Made by a program: the position numbers and the translations under genes
Notes under the pieces: generated by a model
The model's input: only the letters and a program-made list of their open reading frames with translations
The model's database searches: none
What the model was told of the DNA's origin: nothing
NCBI RefSeq assembly: GCF_013113715.1
Contig: NZ_CP053344.1
Location: 2,294,001 to 2,358,000 of the forward strand
Length of the DNA stretch: 64,000 bases
Direction: 5' to 3'
Origin: Herbiconiux sp. SALV-R1
Lineage (GTDB): Bacteria > Actinomycetota > Actinomycetes > Actinomycetales > Microbacteriaceae
In this document: positions 43,189 through 51,278 of the stretch, piece by piece
How positions within the stretch are numbered: the stretch's first letter is position 1
How the letters are laid out: each line of letters begins with the position of its first letter

Positions 43189-44166
43189 TCATTGGGGCGC
43201 GACCGCCTGGGCGGCGTCGGCGTCGGCGTCGGAGACGGGGTCGCGGCGGCGGGCCGCTGCCGCTGCTCCGAGGCCGGCGATGCCGACGGCGGCCACGGCG
43301 AGAATCGCGCCGATGACGGCGGTGGGCGTGAGACCGAGGGCGTCGACGGGCACCACGAGATCGAGCAGCACCGACGCGATGGCCTGCCCGGCGGCAATGC
43401 ACAGAATGGCGCTGAGCACCCCGATGGTGCGCACGGTGAGCGCGGTCACCACGCCGATCACCGCTCCGAGAAGGCCCCCGAGCGGCGCCCAGGGCGGCAG
43501 CGCGCCGAAGTCGATCGGCTGCAGGAAGAGCGTCACCACGAGCGCCAGCCCGACGAAGACACCGGAAGTGAGGAAGTTGATGACCGACATCGCCGCGAAC
43601 TCGCCCGTCACCACGACGAGCCAGCCGTTGGCGGCCTGCTGGATGGCGATGATCACGCCCGCCACCACCACGATCGGGATGACGAGCGCATTGCTCACGT
43701 CGAAGCGCCCGATCGCACCGACCAGCACCGCGACGACCGCGACACCGAGGCCGATGGTGCGCAGCAGGTTCAGCCGGCGCTTCCCGCCGGGCCCGAGGTT
43801 GAACGAGTCGGCGATCACCGAGCCGATCAGCTGGCCCAGTGTGATCGCCACTCCGACCGCCACCACGCCGACCTCGGGTGTGACGGTGATGATGGCCAGC
43901 ACGGCGACGAAGCCCATCAGTCCGCCGAGGAACCACCAGCGCTTGATCTCGCTCCGCCGCGCCTTGAGCGACCGCACCGCGCGCGGCAGGGCGCCCATCG
44001 CCAACGCGACGACGAGGGCGATGGCGAGGGCAGACCCGTGGTTCACCGCCGTGGCCAGCACCGGCGACCCGGTGTCGACACTGACGTGCCCGTTCACCGA
44101 GGTCTGCACGGCCACGGCCGCACCCGCGGCGAGGGTCGCGGCGGTCGCCAGTACGGGCGACTTCAC
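43189..44166 (-). CDS. DMT-superfamily transporter (DUF606/YdcZ type)
   Basis: 325 residues from GTG 44166, overlapping the upstream stop (GTGA). About ten membrane helices in two similar halves; the first begins ATAATLAAGAAVAVQTSVNG, the classical N-terminus of DUF606 proteins. The protein is a fused double-length form. Function is transport of an unknown small solute; linkage suggests an intermediate or product of the pathway. A charged C-terminal tail (SDADADAAQAVAP) ends it. Confidence 0.78.
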   Translation of the reverse strand: MKSPVLATAATLAAGAAVAVQTSVNGHVSVDTGSPVLATAVNHGSALAIALVVALAMGALPRAVRSLKARRSEIKRWWFLGGLMGFVAVLAIITVTPEVGVVAVGVAITLGQLIGSVIADSFNLGPGGKRRLNLLRTIGLGVAVVAVLVGAIGRFDVSNALVIPIVVVAGVIIAIQQAANGWLVVVTGEFAAMSVINFLTSGVFVGLALVVTLFLQPIDFGALPPWAPLGGLLGAVIGVVTALTVRTIGVLSAILCIAAGQAIASVLLDLVVPVDALGLTPTAVIGAILAVAAVGIAGLGAAAAARRRDPVSDADADAAQAVAPQ

Positions 44167-45191
44167 GCGATGGCTCGAGACAGCTCCGCCAGGTGCCCGG
44201 GTTCGGGGCGCGCCTCGCCCCGTTCGATTCGGTGCGCGACCTCCACCACGGCCGCGTTCACCGGGGTCGGCACGCCGAGACGACGGCCGACGTCGACCAC
44301 GTGGCCGTTGAGGTCGTCGACCTCGCTGTGGCGCCCCTTCTCCCAGTCCTGCAGCACGGTCGTCGTCGCTCCGGGAACGACGAAGCCAGCGAAGAGCTTG
44401 TCGGTCATGATCTCGACGACCTGGTCGGGGTCGGAGATCTCGTCGGCCGTGAGCCCGAAGATGGGGAGCACCGGGTGCCCGAGAGCCGTGCCGACGGCGA
44501 TCGCCTCGTTCCCCGCCGCGACCATGAGCTCGCGGTAGCCGGGGGTGTGCAGGGCGTCGAGCATGGGGAGGCCGAGGATGGCGGAGGTGACGAGCAGCGT
44601 CGAGTTGCTCACCAGCTTCATCCACTTCGCCGCCTCGATGTCGTCGAAGTGCGCGACCGTGCCGGAATGGCGCAGCAGCGCGGCGATCTCCTGGGAGCGC
44701 CCCGCCGGCCCACCGGGAAGCTCGCCCACGGCGAACCAGGAACGGTCGACACCGGTGTGCCGGTGCACGACGCCTGGCTCGTTCATCGTCGCCGAGCACT
44801 CGATGACGGTGCCAATCGTGCGGTGCGCCCCCACCACGTCTTCGACGACCCGGGCGGTCATCCCGTTCTGCACCCCGGCCATGAGGCCGTCGTCGGCGAG
44901 ATACGGCCGGATGAGCTCCGCAGCCCAGCGGGAGTCGTAGGCCTTCATGAGCATCAGCACCACATCGAAGGGCTGCCTGAGCTCGGCGACCTCGCAGAGG
45001 TTGATCACCGTCGGGCGCACGTGCAGTTCGCTCTCCGGGGTGATGATGCGCACACCGTCGGTGCGCATCCGCTCGACGTGGGCAGGCCACTGCTCGATCA
45101 GCACGACATCGAGACCGGCGTTCGTGAGATCCGCCCCGACGGAGGCGCCGTTGGCGCCCGCCCCGAGAACAGCGATGCGGGGTCCGCTCAT
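44163..45191 (-). CDS. Ketopantoate reductase (ApbA/PanE) family protein
   Basis: 342 residues from ATG 45191, with AGGAGG upstream. Rossmann start IAVLGAGANGASVGADLTNAG, then ICY-type segment LMLMKAYDSRWA and the Lys of the active site in AAKWMKLVSNS (about residue 185). The C-terminal helical domain has EVDDLNGHVVDVGRRLGVPTPVN, the ApbA_C signature. True PanE makes pantoate, but operon context (transporter, alcohol dehydrogenase) and the divergent catabolic operon suggest a 2-oxoacid or hydroxy acid substrate from the island. Confidence 0.82.
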   Translation of the reverse strand: MSGPRIAVLGAGANGASVGADLTNAGLDVVLIEQWPAHVERMRTDGVRIITPESELHVRPTVINLCEVAELRQPFDVVLMLMKAYDSRWAAELIRPYLADDGLMAGVQNGMTARVVEDVVGAHRTIGTVIECSATMNEPGVVHRHTGVDRSWFAVGELPGGPAGRSQEIAALLRHSGTVAHFDDIEAAKWMKLVSNSTLLVTSAILGLPMLDALHTPGYRELMVAAGNEAIAVGTALGHPVLPIFGLTADEISDPDQVVEIMTDKLFAGFVVPGATTTVLQDWEKGRHSEVDDLNGHVVDVGRRLGVPTPVNAAVVEVAHRIERGEARPEPGHLAELSRAIA

Positions 45192-45245
45192 CCGTTTACC
45201 TCCTTTGGCATTGCGTGATGGCAGTGCGAGACTATCGCGACATCC

Positions 45246-45317
45246 ACAAATTGTCATACGAACTGATGATCTCGACATCGCGCAGTCCAAGTGTAAATTG
45301 ATACTGGACACGGTGTC
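45246..45317. promoter_or_regulatory. Divergent promoter with GACACGGTGTC palindrome
   Basis: The 179-base divergent region contains the perfect palindrome GACACGGTGTC (45307-45317), a nearby direct repeat CTGGACAC, and two AAATTG words (45247 and 45293). These are AT-richer than surroundings and may include the promoters and an operator for the Dabb-ADH and reductase-transporter units. Confidence 0.45.
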
Positions 45318-45370
45318 GATCTGGACACCAGGCCGACAAGCAGACCTCGACGAAGAGAGCAGGGAACCCG

Positions 45371-45682
45371 ATGATCCTCCACATCGCCGCATTCCGTTGG
45401 AAGGACGACGTCACCGAGGCCGACGTGAGCGCGCTCACCGACGCCCTCCTCGAGATGGCGAAGGGCATTCCCGAGATCAAGTCGTACACCGCGGGGCCGA
45501 ACCTGCACCTGCGCCCCGCCGGTTCCGACTACGGCGTCGCGGCGATCCTCGACGACGCAGCCGGGCTCGACAGCTACCTCGACCACCCCGACCACCTCGC
45601 GGTGTACGAGAAGCACCTCGGGCGGATGATCGCCGAGCGCTCCGCCGTGCAGCTCCCGATCTCGGAAGGGGCTTTCGCGTGA
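45371..45682 (+). CDS. Dabb (stress-responsive A/B barrel) family protein
   Basis: 103 residues. Dimeric alpha/beta-barrel pattern: MILHIAAFRWKDDVTEADV at the start, PEIKSYTAGPNLHLRPAGSDYGVAAIL, then YLDHPDHLAVYEKH, diagnostic of the Dabb family. Members include small enzymes and cyclases on polyketide or aromatic pathways. Coupled by a 4-base overlap to the alcohol dehydrogenase gene. Confidence 0.82.
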   Translation: MILHIAAFRWKDDVTEADVSALTDALLEMAKGIPEIKSYTAGPNLHLRPAGSDYGVAAILDDAAGLDSYLDHPDHLAVYEKHLGRMIAERSAVQLPISEGAFA

Positions 45683-46752
45683 CCATCGAGGCGACCGTGC
45701 GTGCTGCGGTACTGCACGACGTGGGCGACCTGCGGATTGAGGATCAGCAGACGCCGACACCCGGCCCGGGCGAGGTGCTCATCAGGGTCGCGGTCTGCGG
45801 CGTGTGCGGCAGCGACGCCACCGAGTTCGGCCACCACCTCGCGCTCGCGAAGCCTCCGGTGGCCCTCGGCCACGAGTTCGCGGGCGTCGTCGAGGCCGTC
45901 GGCCCCGGCGTCACGGCCCCTCCCGTCGGCGCCACCGTGGTGAGCGGCGCCGGCATCTCGTGCGGCGAGTGCAAGCCCTGCCGTCAGGGCCGCACGAACC
46001 TGTGCCGTAGCTACTCCACCATCGGCTTCCACCACGACGGCGGCCTCTCGGGCTACGTCGTCTCCCCCGCGTCGATCACCCTCGACGTCTCCGACTCGGG
46101 CCTGGCGCTCGACACCCTCGGGCTCACCCAGCCGATGGCCATCGCCGTGCACGCGGTGCGGCGAAGCGGGCTGTCGCAGGGTGACGACGCCGTCGTGATC
46201 GGCGTCGGCGGCATCGGCGCCTTCATCACCGTGGCCGCGGCCGCCACCGGGGCTCGCGTGCTCGTCGTCGACCTGAACGACGACCGCCTCGAGCTCGCGC
46301 GGCGCCTCGGCGCGGCGGAGACGCTGAAGGCGGGCACGACCTCGCTGAGCGACCGGCTCGACGAGCTCGGCATGGACGCCGACGTGTTCTTCGAGGTCAG
46401 TGGCTCCGCCCCCGGCCTGGCCTCGGTGCTCGAGACCGCGAAGCCGGGTGCGACGATCGTGCCCGTCGGCATCCAGCGCGGCGAACCGGCACTCCCCCTC
46501 GGGAAGTGGACCCTCAGCGAGTACACCATCATCGGCACGGTCGCTCACGTCTTCTCGACCGATTTCCCCGAGGCCGTACGCCTGCTCGGCACCCGCGACG
46601 ACTGGTCGGACATCGCGAGCGAGGTCATCCCCCTCGACCGCGTCGCCGAAGACGCCCTGCAGCCCCTCCTCGAGGGTCGCAGCACGCAGATCAAGACCCT
46701 CGTCGACCCGTGGGCGACGGATGCGCGCCCTGCCGTGCACACGAAGAGCTGA
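45679..46752 (+). CDS. Zinc-binding alcohol dehydrogenase (2,3-butanediol/sorbitol dehydrogenase-like)
   Basis: 357 residues; GTG 45679 overlaps the Dabb stop. Zinc ligands: Cys in VCGVCGSD, the GHEFAGVVEAVGPGV motif, structural cysteines in CGECKPCRQGRTNLC. Cofactor motif GVGGIGAFITV. The short sequence features fit the butanediol/threonine/sorbitol dehydrogenase branch, whose substrates are secondary alcohols or diols. It may oxidise a secondary benzylic alcohol or a sugar-like substrate. A strong terminator follows. Confidence 0.85.
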   Translation: MTIEATVRAAVLHDVGDLRIEDQQTPTPGPGEVLIRVAVCGVCGSDATEFGHHLALAKPPVALGHEFAGVVEAVGPGVTAPPVGATVVSGAGISCGECKPCRQGRTNLCRSYSTIGFHHDGGLSGYVVSPASITLDVSDSGLALDTLGLTQPMAIAVHAVRRSGLSQGDDAVVIGVGGIGAFITVAAAATGARVLVVDLNDDRLELARRLGAAETLKAGTTSLSDRLDELGMDADVFFEVSGSAPGLASVLETAKPGATIVPVGIQRGEPALPLGKWTLSEYTIIGTVAHVFSTDFPEAVRLLGTRDDWSDIASEVIPLDRVAEDALQPLLEGRSTQIKTLVDPWATDARPAVHTKS

Positions 46753-46777
46753 GAACTCAGAACACAGAGAAAGAAGA

Positions 46778-46815
46778 GGCGGGGCCTAGGTGGCCCGAGA
46801 CCACCCGGCCCCGCC
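46778..46815. terminator. Bidirectional terminator between convergent genes
   Basis: GGCGGGGC (46778-46785) pairs with GCCCCGCC (46808-46815), and an inner GGTGG/CCACC stem extends it. It separates the alcohol dehydrogenase from the convergent XRE-cupin gene. Confidence 0.75.
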
Positions 46816-46848
46816 GAACTCCTAGAGCCTGCCGGCCCCGCCGAACCC

Positions 46849-47559
46849 CTACAGCCCGTCCATCGCGCGCAGCACGTCGACAGCCGAGCCGGGCCCCGAC
46901 AGGGAGCCGGAACCGCCCGCGCTCGACACCACCGGCGCATCCCGCATCGACTGGTTGTGCTGGCGGCGCCCGAAGACGAACCACACCCCCTTGGCGGGAA
47001 CACTGCCCGTGTTCGAGTACAGGTGCGGCCGCACGGAGTCGAACTGCAGCGAGTCACCCGGCTGCAGCACGTGCGTGTCGAAGTCGATGTGCAGCGTGAG
47101 CTCCCCCTCGAGCAGGTACGCGTACTCCACGCCGGCGTGCCTCATCAGCTTGCCCTCGACCGAACTCGCCGCCCCGGGCTCGTAGGTGACCAGGAGTGCG
47201 TCGACGGGACCTCCGGCCCCGACCGCGAGCCGCTCCCAGCGCACCCCGTTCTCCATCTCGATGACGGGGTTCTCGGCACCGCGCTGCACGTCGGGGAGCG
47301 CCGGGCCCGAGTGCCCGAACATCTCCGGCGCCTTCGCGTCTTCAGGAGACGGACCGGCGGGCAGCCCCACCAGCTCGTCGAGCGAGACACCGAGGTGGCT
47401 GGCGAGCGCATAGAGCGTCTGCACCGACGGCTGGGTCTTGCCGATCTCGACCTGCGAGATGAGCGAGGCCGAGACGCCGAGCGACTGCGCGACGCTCCGC
47501 AGACTCAGTCCGCGCTTGGTGCGGGCTTCGCGTAGGCGTTCACCGAGGCTGTCCGGCAT
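46849..47559 (-). CDS. XRE-family regulator with C-terminal cupin
   Basis: 236 residues. HTH_3 domain LGERLREARTKRGLSLRSVA then SLGVSASLISQVEIGKTQPS (residues 5-60), followed by a cupin (RHAGVEYAYLLEGELTLHID ... LQPGDSLQFDSVRPHLYSNTG) that would bind a small effector or metal. This architecture (PuuR/SutR type) usually controls catabolism or polyamine genes. It is divergent from the M24/dehydrogenase pair, which is its likely target. Confidence 0.87.
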   Translation of the reverse strand: MPDSLGERLREARTKRGLSLRSVAQSLGVSASLISQVEIGKTQPSVQTLYALASHLGVSLDELVGLPAGPSPEDAKAPEMFGHSGPALPDVQRGAENPVIEMENGVRWERLAVGAGGPVDALLVTYEPGAASSVEGKLMRHAGVEYAYLLEGELTLHIDFDTHVLQPGDSLQFDSVRPHLYSNTGSVPAKGVWFVFGRRQHNQSMRDAPVVSSAGGSGSLSGPGSAVDVLRAMDGL

Positions 47560-47666
47560 CTGGGCTCCCCTGGAGGTCGTGGTCTCGTGGTGCGGCTCTG
47601 CACTGCACGTCCGACCGAAGATCTCCCATTCTACGGTGCGCGTGCTGTAAAGTCATGCTGTACGCC

Positions 47667-47684
47667 CGTGCCGTTTCAGGCACG
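47667..47684. promoter_or_regulatory. CGTGCC-N6-GGCACG inverted repeat upstream of the M24 gene
   Basis: 6-bp arms separated by six bases, 38 bases before the M24 start and downstream of a TAAAGT -10-like word (47648-47653). A plausible XRE-cupin operator, or a leader hairpin. Confidence 0.4.
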
Positions 47685-47721
47685 ATGGCGACGCCAAGAC
47701 TCGCGATACGAGGAGGACTCG

Positions 47722-49104
47722 ATGAAGAGCACCGGAACGACCGGGACCAACGCCGTCGACTGGGAGGAGCGCGTCGACATGGACCGGCTGCGCGATGCGC
47801 GCCTGGCCCGCCTGAAGGCCGAGCTCGATCTCTCGGAGCTGGGTGCCGTGCTCGCGTTCGACTTCTCGAACATCCGGTACATGAGCGCCACCCACATCGG
47901 CACCTGGGCGATGGACAAGCTCATCCGCTTCGCCCTCCTCACCCGCAACACCGACCCGGTGGTGTGGGACTTCGGCTCTGCCGCCAAGCACCACAAGCTC
48001 TACAACCCGTGGCTCGACACCACGACCGCCGAGATGGACGCCGACCCGAACGCCCCGCACGAGGGCGCCAAGCGCCCGCGCCTGGAGACGGGCGCCCGTG
48101 CCGGCATCTCCACGCTCCGCGGGGCCTTCCCGCCCGAGGCGGAGATCGCCCAGAAGGTGGCGAAGAAGATCAAGCGCGAGCTCGAGAAGTTCGGGCTCGC
48201 CAACCAGCCGCTCGGCGTCGACGTCATCGAGCTCCCCATCCTGTTCGCGCTGCAGCAGGAGGGCATCCAGGTCGTCGACGGTCAGCAGGTGTTCATGGAG
48301 GCGCGGCGCGTGAAGACGCCCGACGAGATCCGGCTGCTCACCCAGGCCGCTTCGATGGTCGACGCCGCCTACGAAGACCTCTACCGCTTCCTCCGCCCCG
48401 GTGTGCGCGAGAACGAGGCGGTCGGGCTCGTCGCAAAGACGCTCTACGACCTCGGCTCGGAGTACGTCGAGGGCGTGAACGCGATCTCGGGCGAGCGCTG
48501 CTCGCCGCACCCGCACGTGTTCTCCGACCGGCTCATCCGCCCCGGCGACCCGGCGTTCTTCGACATCCTGCACTCCTTCAACGGCTACCGCACCTGCTAC
48601 TACCGCACCTTCGCGGTGGGCTCGGCGTCGTCGGCCCAGCGCGACGCGTACACCCGCGCCCGCGAGTACATGGACCGCGCGATCGCCCTGGTGAAGCCCG
48701 GCGCCACCACCGCCGACATCGTCTCGGTGTGGCCCACCGCCCAGGAGTTCGGCTTCGCCGACGAAGAGGCGGCGTTCGCCCTGCAGTACGGCCACGGCGT
48801 GGGCCTGTCGATCTGGGAGAAGCCGATCTTCTCGCGCCTGACCTCGCTCGACCACCCCGAGACCCTGCAGGAGGGCAACGTCTTCGCCCTCGAGACCTAC
48901 TGGCCTTCGGCCGACGGATGGGGCGCCGCCCGCATCGAGGAAGAGGTCGTCGTGACCGCCGACGGCTGCGAGGTCATCACGAAGTTCCCGGCCGAGGAAC
49001 TGCTCGTGGCGGGCAAGCGCTACTACACCATCGACGGTCCGCTGAACCTCGAGCGCGACTCCCAGTCGCACCTCAACACCACGTGGGGACGCGGCGAAGC
49101 GTGA
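47722..49104 (+). CDS. M24 (pita-bread) family protein, DddP-like
   Basis: 460 residues; ATG 47722 with AGGAGG. The creatinase N-domain precedes a pita-bread domain. The segments GTWAMDKLIRFALL and DFGSAAKHHKLYN resemble DddP dimethylsulfoniopropionate lyase and related M24 hydrolases. Metal-site inspection: Asp in FFDILHSF, His in QYGHGVGLS, Glu in FALETYW and Glu in ARIEEEVVV are present, but the second aspartate of the canonical motif is replaced by Cys in GYRTCYYRTF. The protein may therefore bind metal differently or not be a peptidase. It is coupled (GTGA) to a hydroxyisobutyrate-dehydrogenase-like gene. Confidence 0.75.
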   Translation: MKSTGTTGTNAVDWEERVDMDRLRDARLARLKAELDLSELGAVLAFDFSNIRYMSATHIGTWAMDKLIRFALLTRNTDPVVWDFGSAAKHHKLYNPWLDTTTAEMDADPNAPHEGAKRPRLETGARAGISTLRGAFPPEAEIAQKVAKKIKRELEKFGLANQPLGVDVIELPILFALQQEGIQVVDGQQVFMEARRVKTPDEIRLLTQAASMVDAAYEDLYRFLRPGVRENEAVGLVAKTLYDLGSEYVEGVNAISGERCSPHPHVFSDRLIRPGDPAFFDILHSFNGYRTCYYRTFAVGSASSAQRDAYTRAREYMDRAIALVKPGATTADIVSVWPTAQEFGFADEEAAFALQYGHGVGLSIWEKPIFSRLTSLDHPETLQEGNVFALETYWPSADGWGAARIEEEVVVTADGCEVITKFPAEELLVAGKRYYTIDGPLNLERDSQSHLNTTWGRGEA

Positions 49105-50042
49105 GCACCGACACCACGCACGACGGCACCGGCGACGGGACCGGCGGGGGCGCTGACGTCGCCGCCCGCACCACCATCGGGTTCCTCGGCCTCGGCTCGA
49201 TGGGATCGGGCATGGCCCGCCGCCTCGTCGACGCCGGCCACGACGTGGTGGTGTGGAACCGCTCCCCCGCGGCCGTCGACGAGCTCGAGGCCGCGGGCGC
49301 CCGGCGGGCGGCGACGCCCGCCGAGGCGCTCGCGCCCGCGCTGTCGTTCTCGATGCTCGCCAACGACGAGGCCGTGCAGAGCGTGCTCGACGAGGCGGCG
49401 ATCGCCGAGCTCGGCGGTCGCGGCGCCACCCACGTCATGATGGCGTCGATCAGCCCCGACCTCGCCGACGAGCTGGCACGGGCGTTCGAGTCGGCCGGAG
49501 CGGTGTACGTCGCCGCCCCGGTGCTCGGGCGCCCGCCGGTCGCGGCGGCCGGCCAGCTCAACATCCTGGCGGCGGGCCCGGCCGACGCGCTCGACGCCGT
49601 GGAGCCGTACTTCGCCGAGCTCGGCAAGCGCACCTGGCGCGTCTCCGACCGCCCCTCGGTCGCGAACGCGGTGAAGGCGGCGGTGAACTACAACATCATC
49701 CACGCCCTCCAGGCGATCGGCGAGTCGGTCGCCATGACCGAGCGCCAGGGTGTCGACCCCGAGCTCTTCACCGAGCTGCTGTCGAGCACCCTGTTCGGCG
49801 GGGTGGTGTACTCGGGCTACGGCGGCATGATCGCCCGCGGCGAGTACACGCCGCCCGGCTTCCACATCGGGCTCGGCCGCAAAGACCTCGGCCTCGCCCG
49901 CAAGGTGGCGGATGCGGGGGGCGTCTCCCCCGCGACGATGCCGGCTCTTGAGGCGGTCTTCGAGGCGGCCCTCGCCGACGACGACCTCAAAGACGCCGAC
50001 TGGAGCGCCATCGCCGAGGTCACCCGCCGCAACCTCCTGTAG
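49101..50042 (+). CDS. 3-hydroxyisobutyrate dehydrogenase-family NAD(P) oxidoreductase
   Basis: 313 residues; GTG 49101 overlaps the M24 stop. Rossmann motif TIGFLGLGSMGSGMARRLVDAG (in parts), a Thr-less substrate loop, VLGRPPVAAAGQLNILAAG (substrate-binding region) and the catalytic Lys in NAVKAAVNYNI (about residue 192). The family oxidises beta-hydroxy acids with NAD(P). Together with the M24 protein it could process a hydroxy-acid product such as 3-hydroxypropionate-type compounds; this is inference. The Gly/Thr-rich first 22 residues are not conserved. Confidence 0.85.
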   Translation: MSTDTTHDGTGDGTGGGADVAARTTIGFLGLGSMGSGMARRLVDAGHDVVVWNRSPAAVDELEAAGARRAATPAEALAPALSFSMLANDEAVQSVLDEAAIAELGGRGATHVMMASISPDLADELARAFESAGAVYVAAPVLGRPPVAAAGQLNILAAGPADALDAVEPYFAELGKRTWRVSDRPSVANAVKAAVNYNIIHALQAIGESVAMTERQGVDPELFTELLSSTLFGGVVYSGYGGMIARGEYTPPGFHIGLGRKDLGLARKVADAGGVSPATMPALEAVFEAALADDDLKDADWSAIAEVTRRNLL

Positions 50043-50075
50043 CCCGACACGCCCGACACGAGCCGCCGAGAAGAC

Positions 50076-50114
50076 GCGAAGTGCCCCCTCCCGCTGTGGG
50101 AGGGGGCACTTCGC
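50076..50114. terminator. Strong bidirectional terminator
   Basis: A 17-bp perfect stem (GCGAAGTGCCCCCTCCC, 50076-50092, with 50098-50114) and five-base loop lies between two convergent genes. The following 60 bases are low-complexity GACGCGC repeats. Confidence 0.88.
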
Positions 50115-50195
50115 GCTCTGTCGGCAACACGCGCGGGACGCGGAACGCGGGACGCGCGGGGCGCGCGACGCGCGACGCGCGACGCGCCCGGTGGC

Positions 50196-51278
50196 CTACG
50201 CCTTCTTGCGCCCGAACGTCGGCGTCGCGCGGCGGATGGCCGCGCCGCGCTTCGCGGTGCGCTCCCAGCGCGACAGCCCCACGGCGGCGAGCAGCGCCAC
50301 ACCGTTGAACAGGTCGCTCACCCAGTTCTGGGCTCCGAGCAGCTGCAGGCCCTTGATGCCGACGGCGAGCACGTACACCGAGATGACGGTGCCCCACACG
50401 TTGAAGCGGCCGCCCTTGAACTGGGTCGATCCGAGGAACACGGCGGTGAGCGCGGGCAGCAGCAGGCCGGGGCCCACCGTCGGGTCGCCCGCGTTGATGC
50501 GGGAGGCCAGCAGCACACCGGCGAGGGCGGCGATGATGCCGCCGGCGACCAGCGAAGCGATCTGCAGCCGCGCGACGTTCACACCCGAGAGACGGGCGCC
50601 GTCGGGGTTGTAGCCCGCCGCGTACATCCGTCGGCCGACCGGGGTGCGCTCGAGCACGTACCAGACCACGACCGCGACGAGCAGCATGATGAACACGGGG
50701 TTGGTGATCTTGAACGCCGGGTTGTCGGGAACGAGCGGCAGACCACCGGTGGCGAACAACCGGAAGCCGTCTTCGAGCCCGATGATCTGCCGGTTCTCCG
50801 ACAGGAAGGCGAGACCGGCGAGCAGGATCGAGCTCATACCGAGGGTGGCGATGAACGAGTCGATGCGCCCCTTGGTGATGATGAGGCCCGAGACGATGCC
50901 GATGAGCGCCCCCACCAGGATGGTGAGCGGGATGGCGATCCCCCAAGGCAGCTGCAGCTTGGTCTGCAGCACCGCCACGAGGATGACCGCGAACCCGACC
51001 TCCGCGCCGATGGCGAGGTTGAACACACCGTTGACCAGCGGGATGAGCACGGCGATCGCCGCGAGCACGGTGATCGACTGCGCATCCAGCAGCACCAGCC
51101 AGGTGCCGGGGGTGAGGAAGGTGCGCGGGGTGATGATGGCGAACACCGCGAACAGCACGATGAAGATGTAGATCGCGCTGATGTTGCGGAACGACAGCGC
51201 CGCCGCCAGGCCCCCGCGCTTGGGGCCCGACCGCACGTCGGGTTCCTCCGCGAGGTTGATTGCTTCGGTCTTCTTCAC
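50196..51278 (-). CDS. Sugar-type (CUT2) ABC transporter permease
   Basis: 360 residues from GTG 51278, overlapping the ATPase stop. About ten membrane helices; the RbsC/MglC-type signature segments are present (IPLVNGVFNLAIGAEVGFAV; VVWYVLERTPVGRRMYAAGYN; the EAA-like loop GVNVARLQIASLVAGG). Basic C-terminal tail. It forms the importer channel as a homodimer. Confidence 0.88.
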   Translation of the reverse strand: MKKTEAINLAEEPDVRSGPKRGGLAAALSFRNISAIYIFIVLFAVFAIITPRTFLTPGTWLVLLDAQSITVLAAIAVLIPLVNGVFNLAIGAEVGFAVILVAVLQTKLQLPWGIAIPLTILVGALIGIVSGLIITKGRIDSFIATLGMSSILLAGLAFLSENRQIIGLEDGFRLFATGGLPLVPDNPAFKITNPVFIMLLVAVVVWYVLERTPVGRRMYAAGYNPDGARLSGVNVARLQIASLVAGGIIAALAGVLLASRINAGDPTVGPGLLLPALTAVFLGSTQFKGGRFNVWGTVISVYVLAVGIKGLQLLGAQNWVSDLFNGVALLAAVGLSRWERTAKRGAAIRRATPTFGRKKA

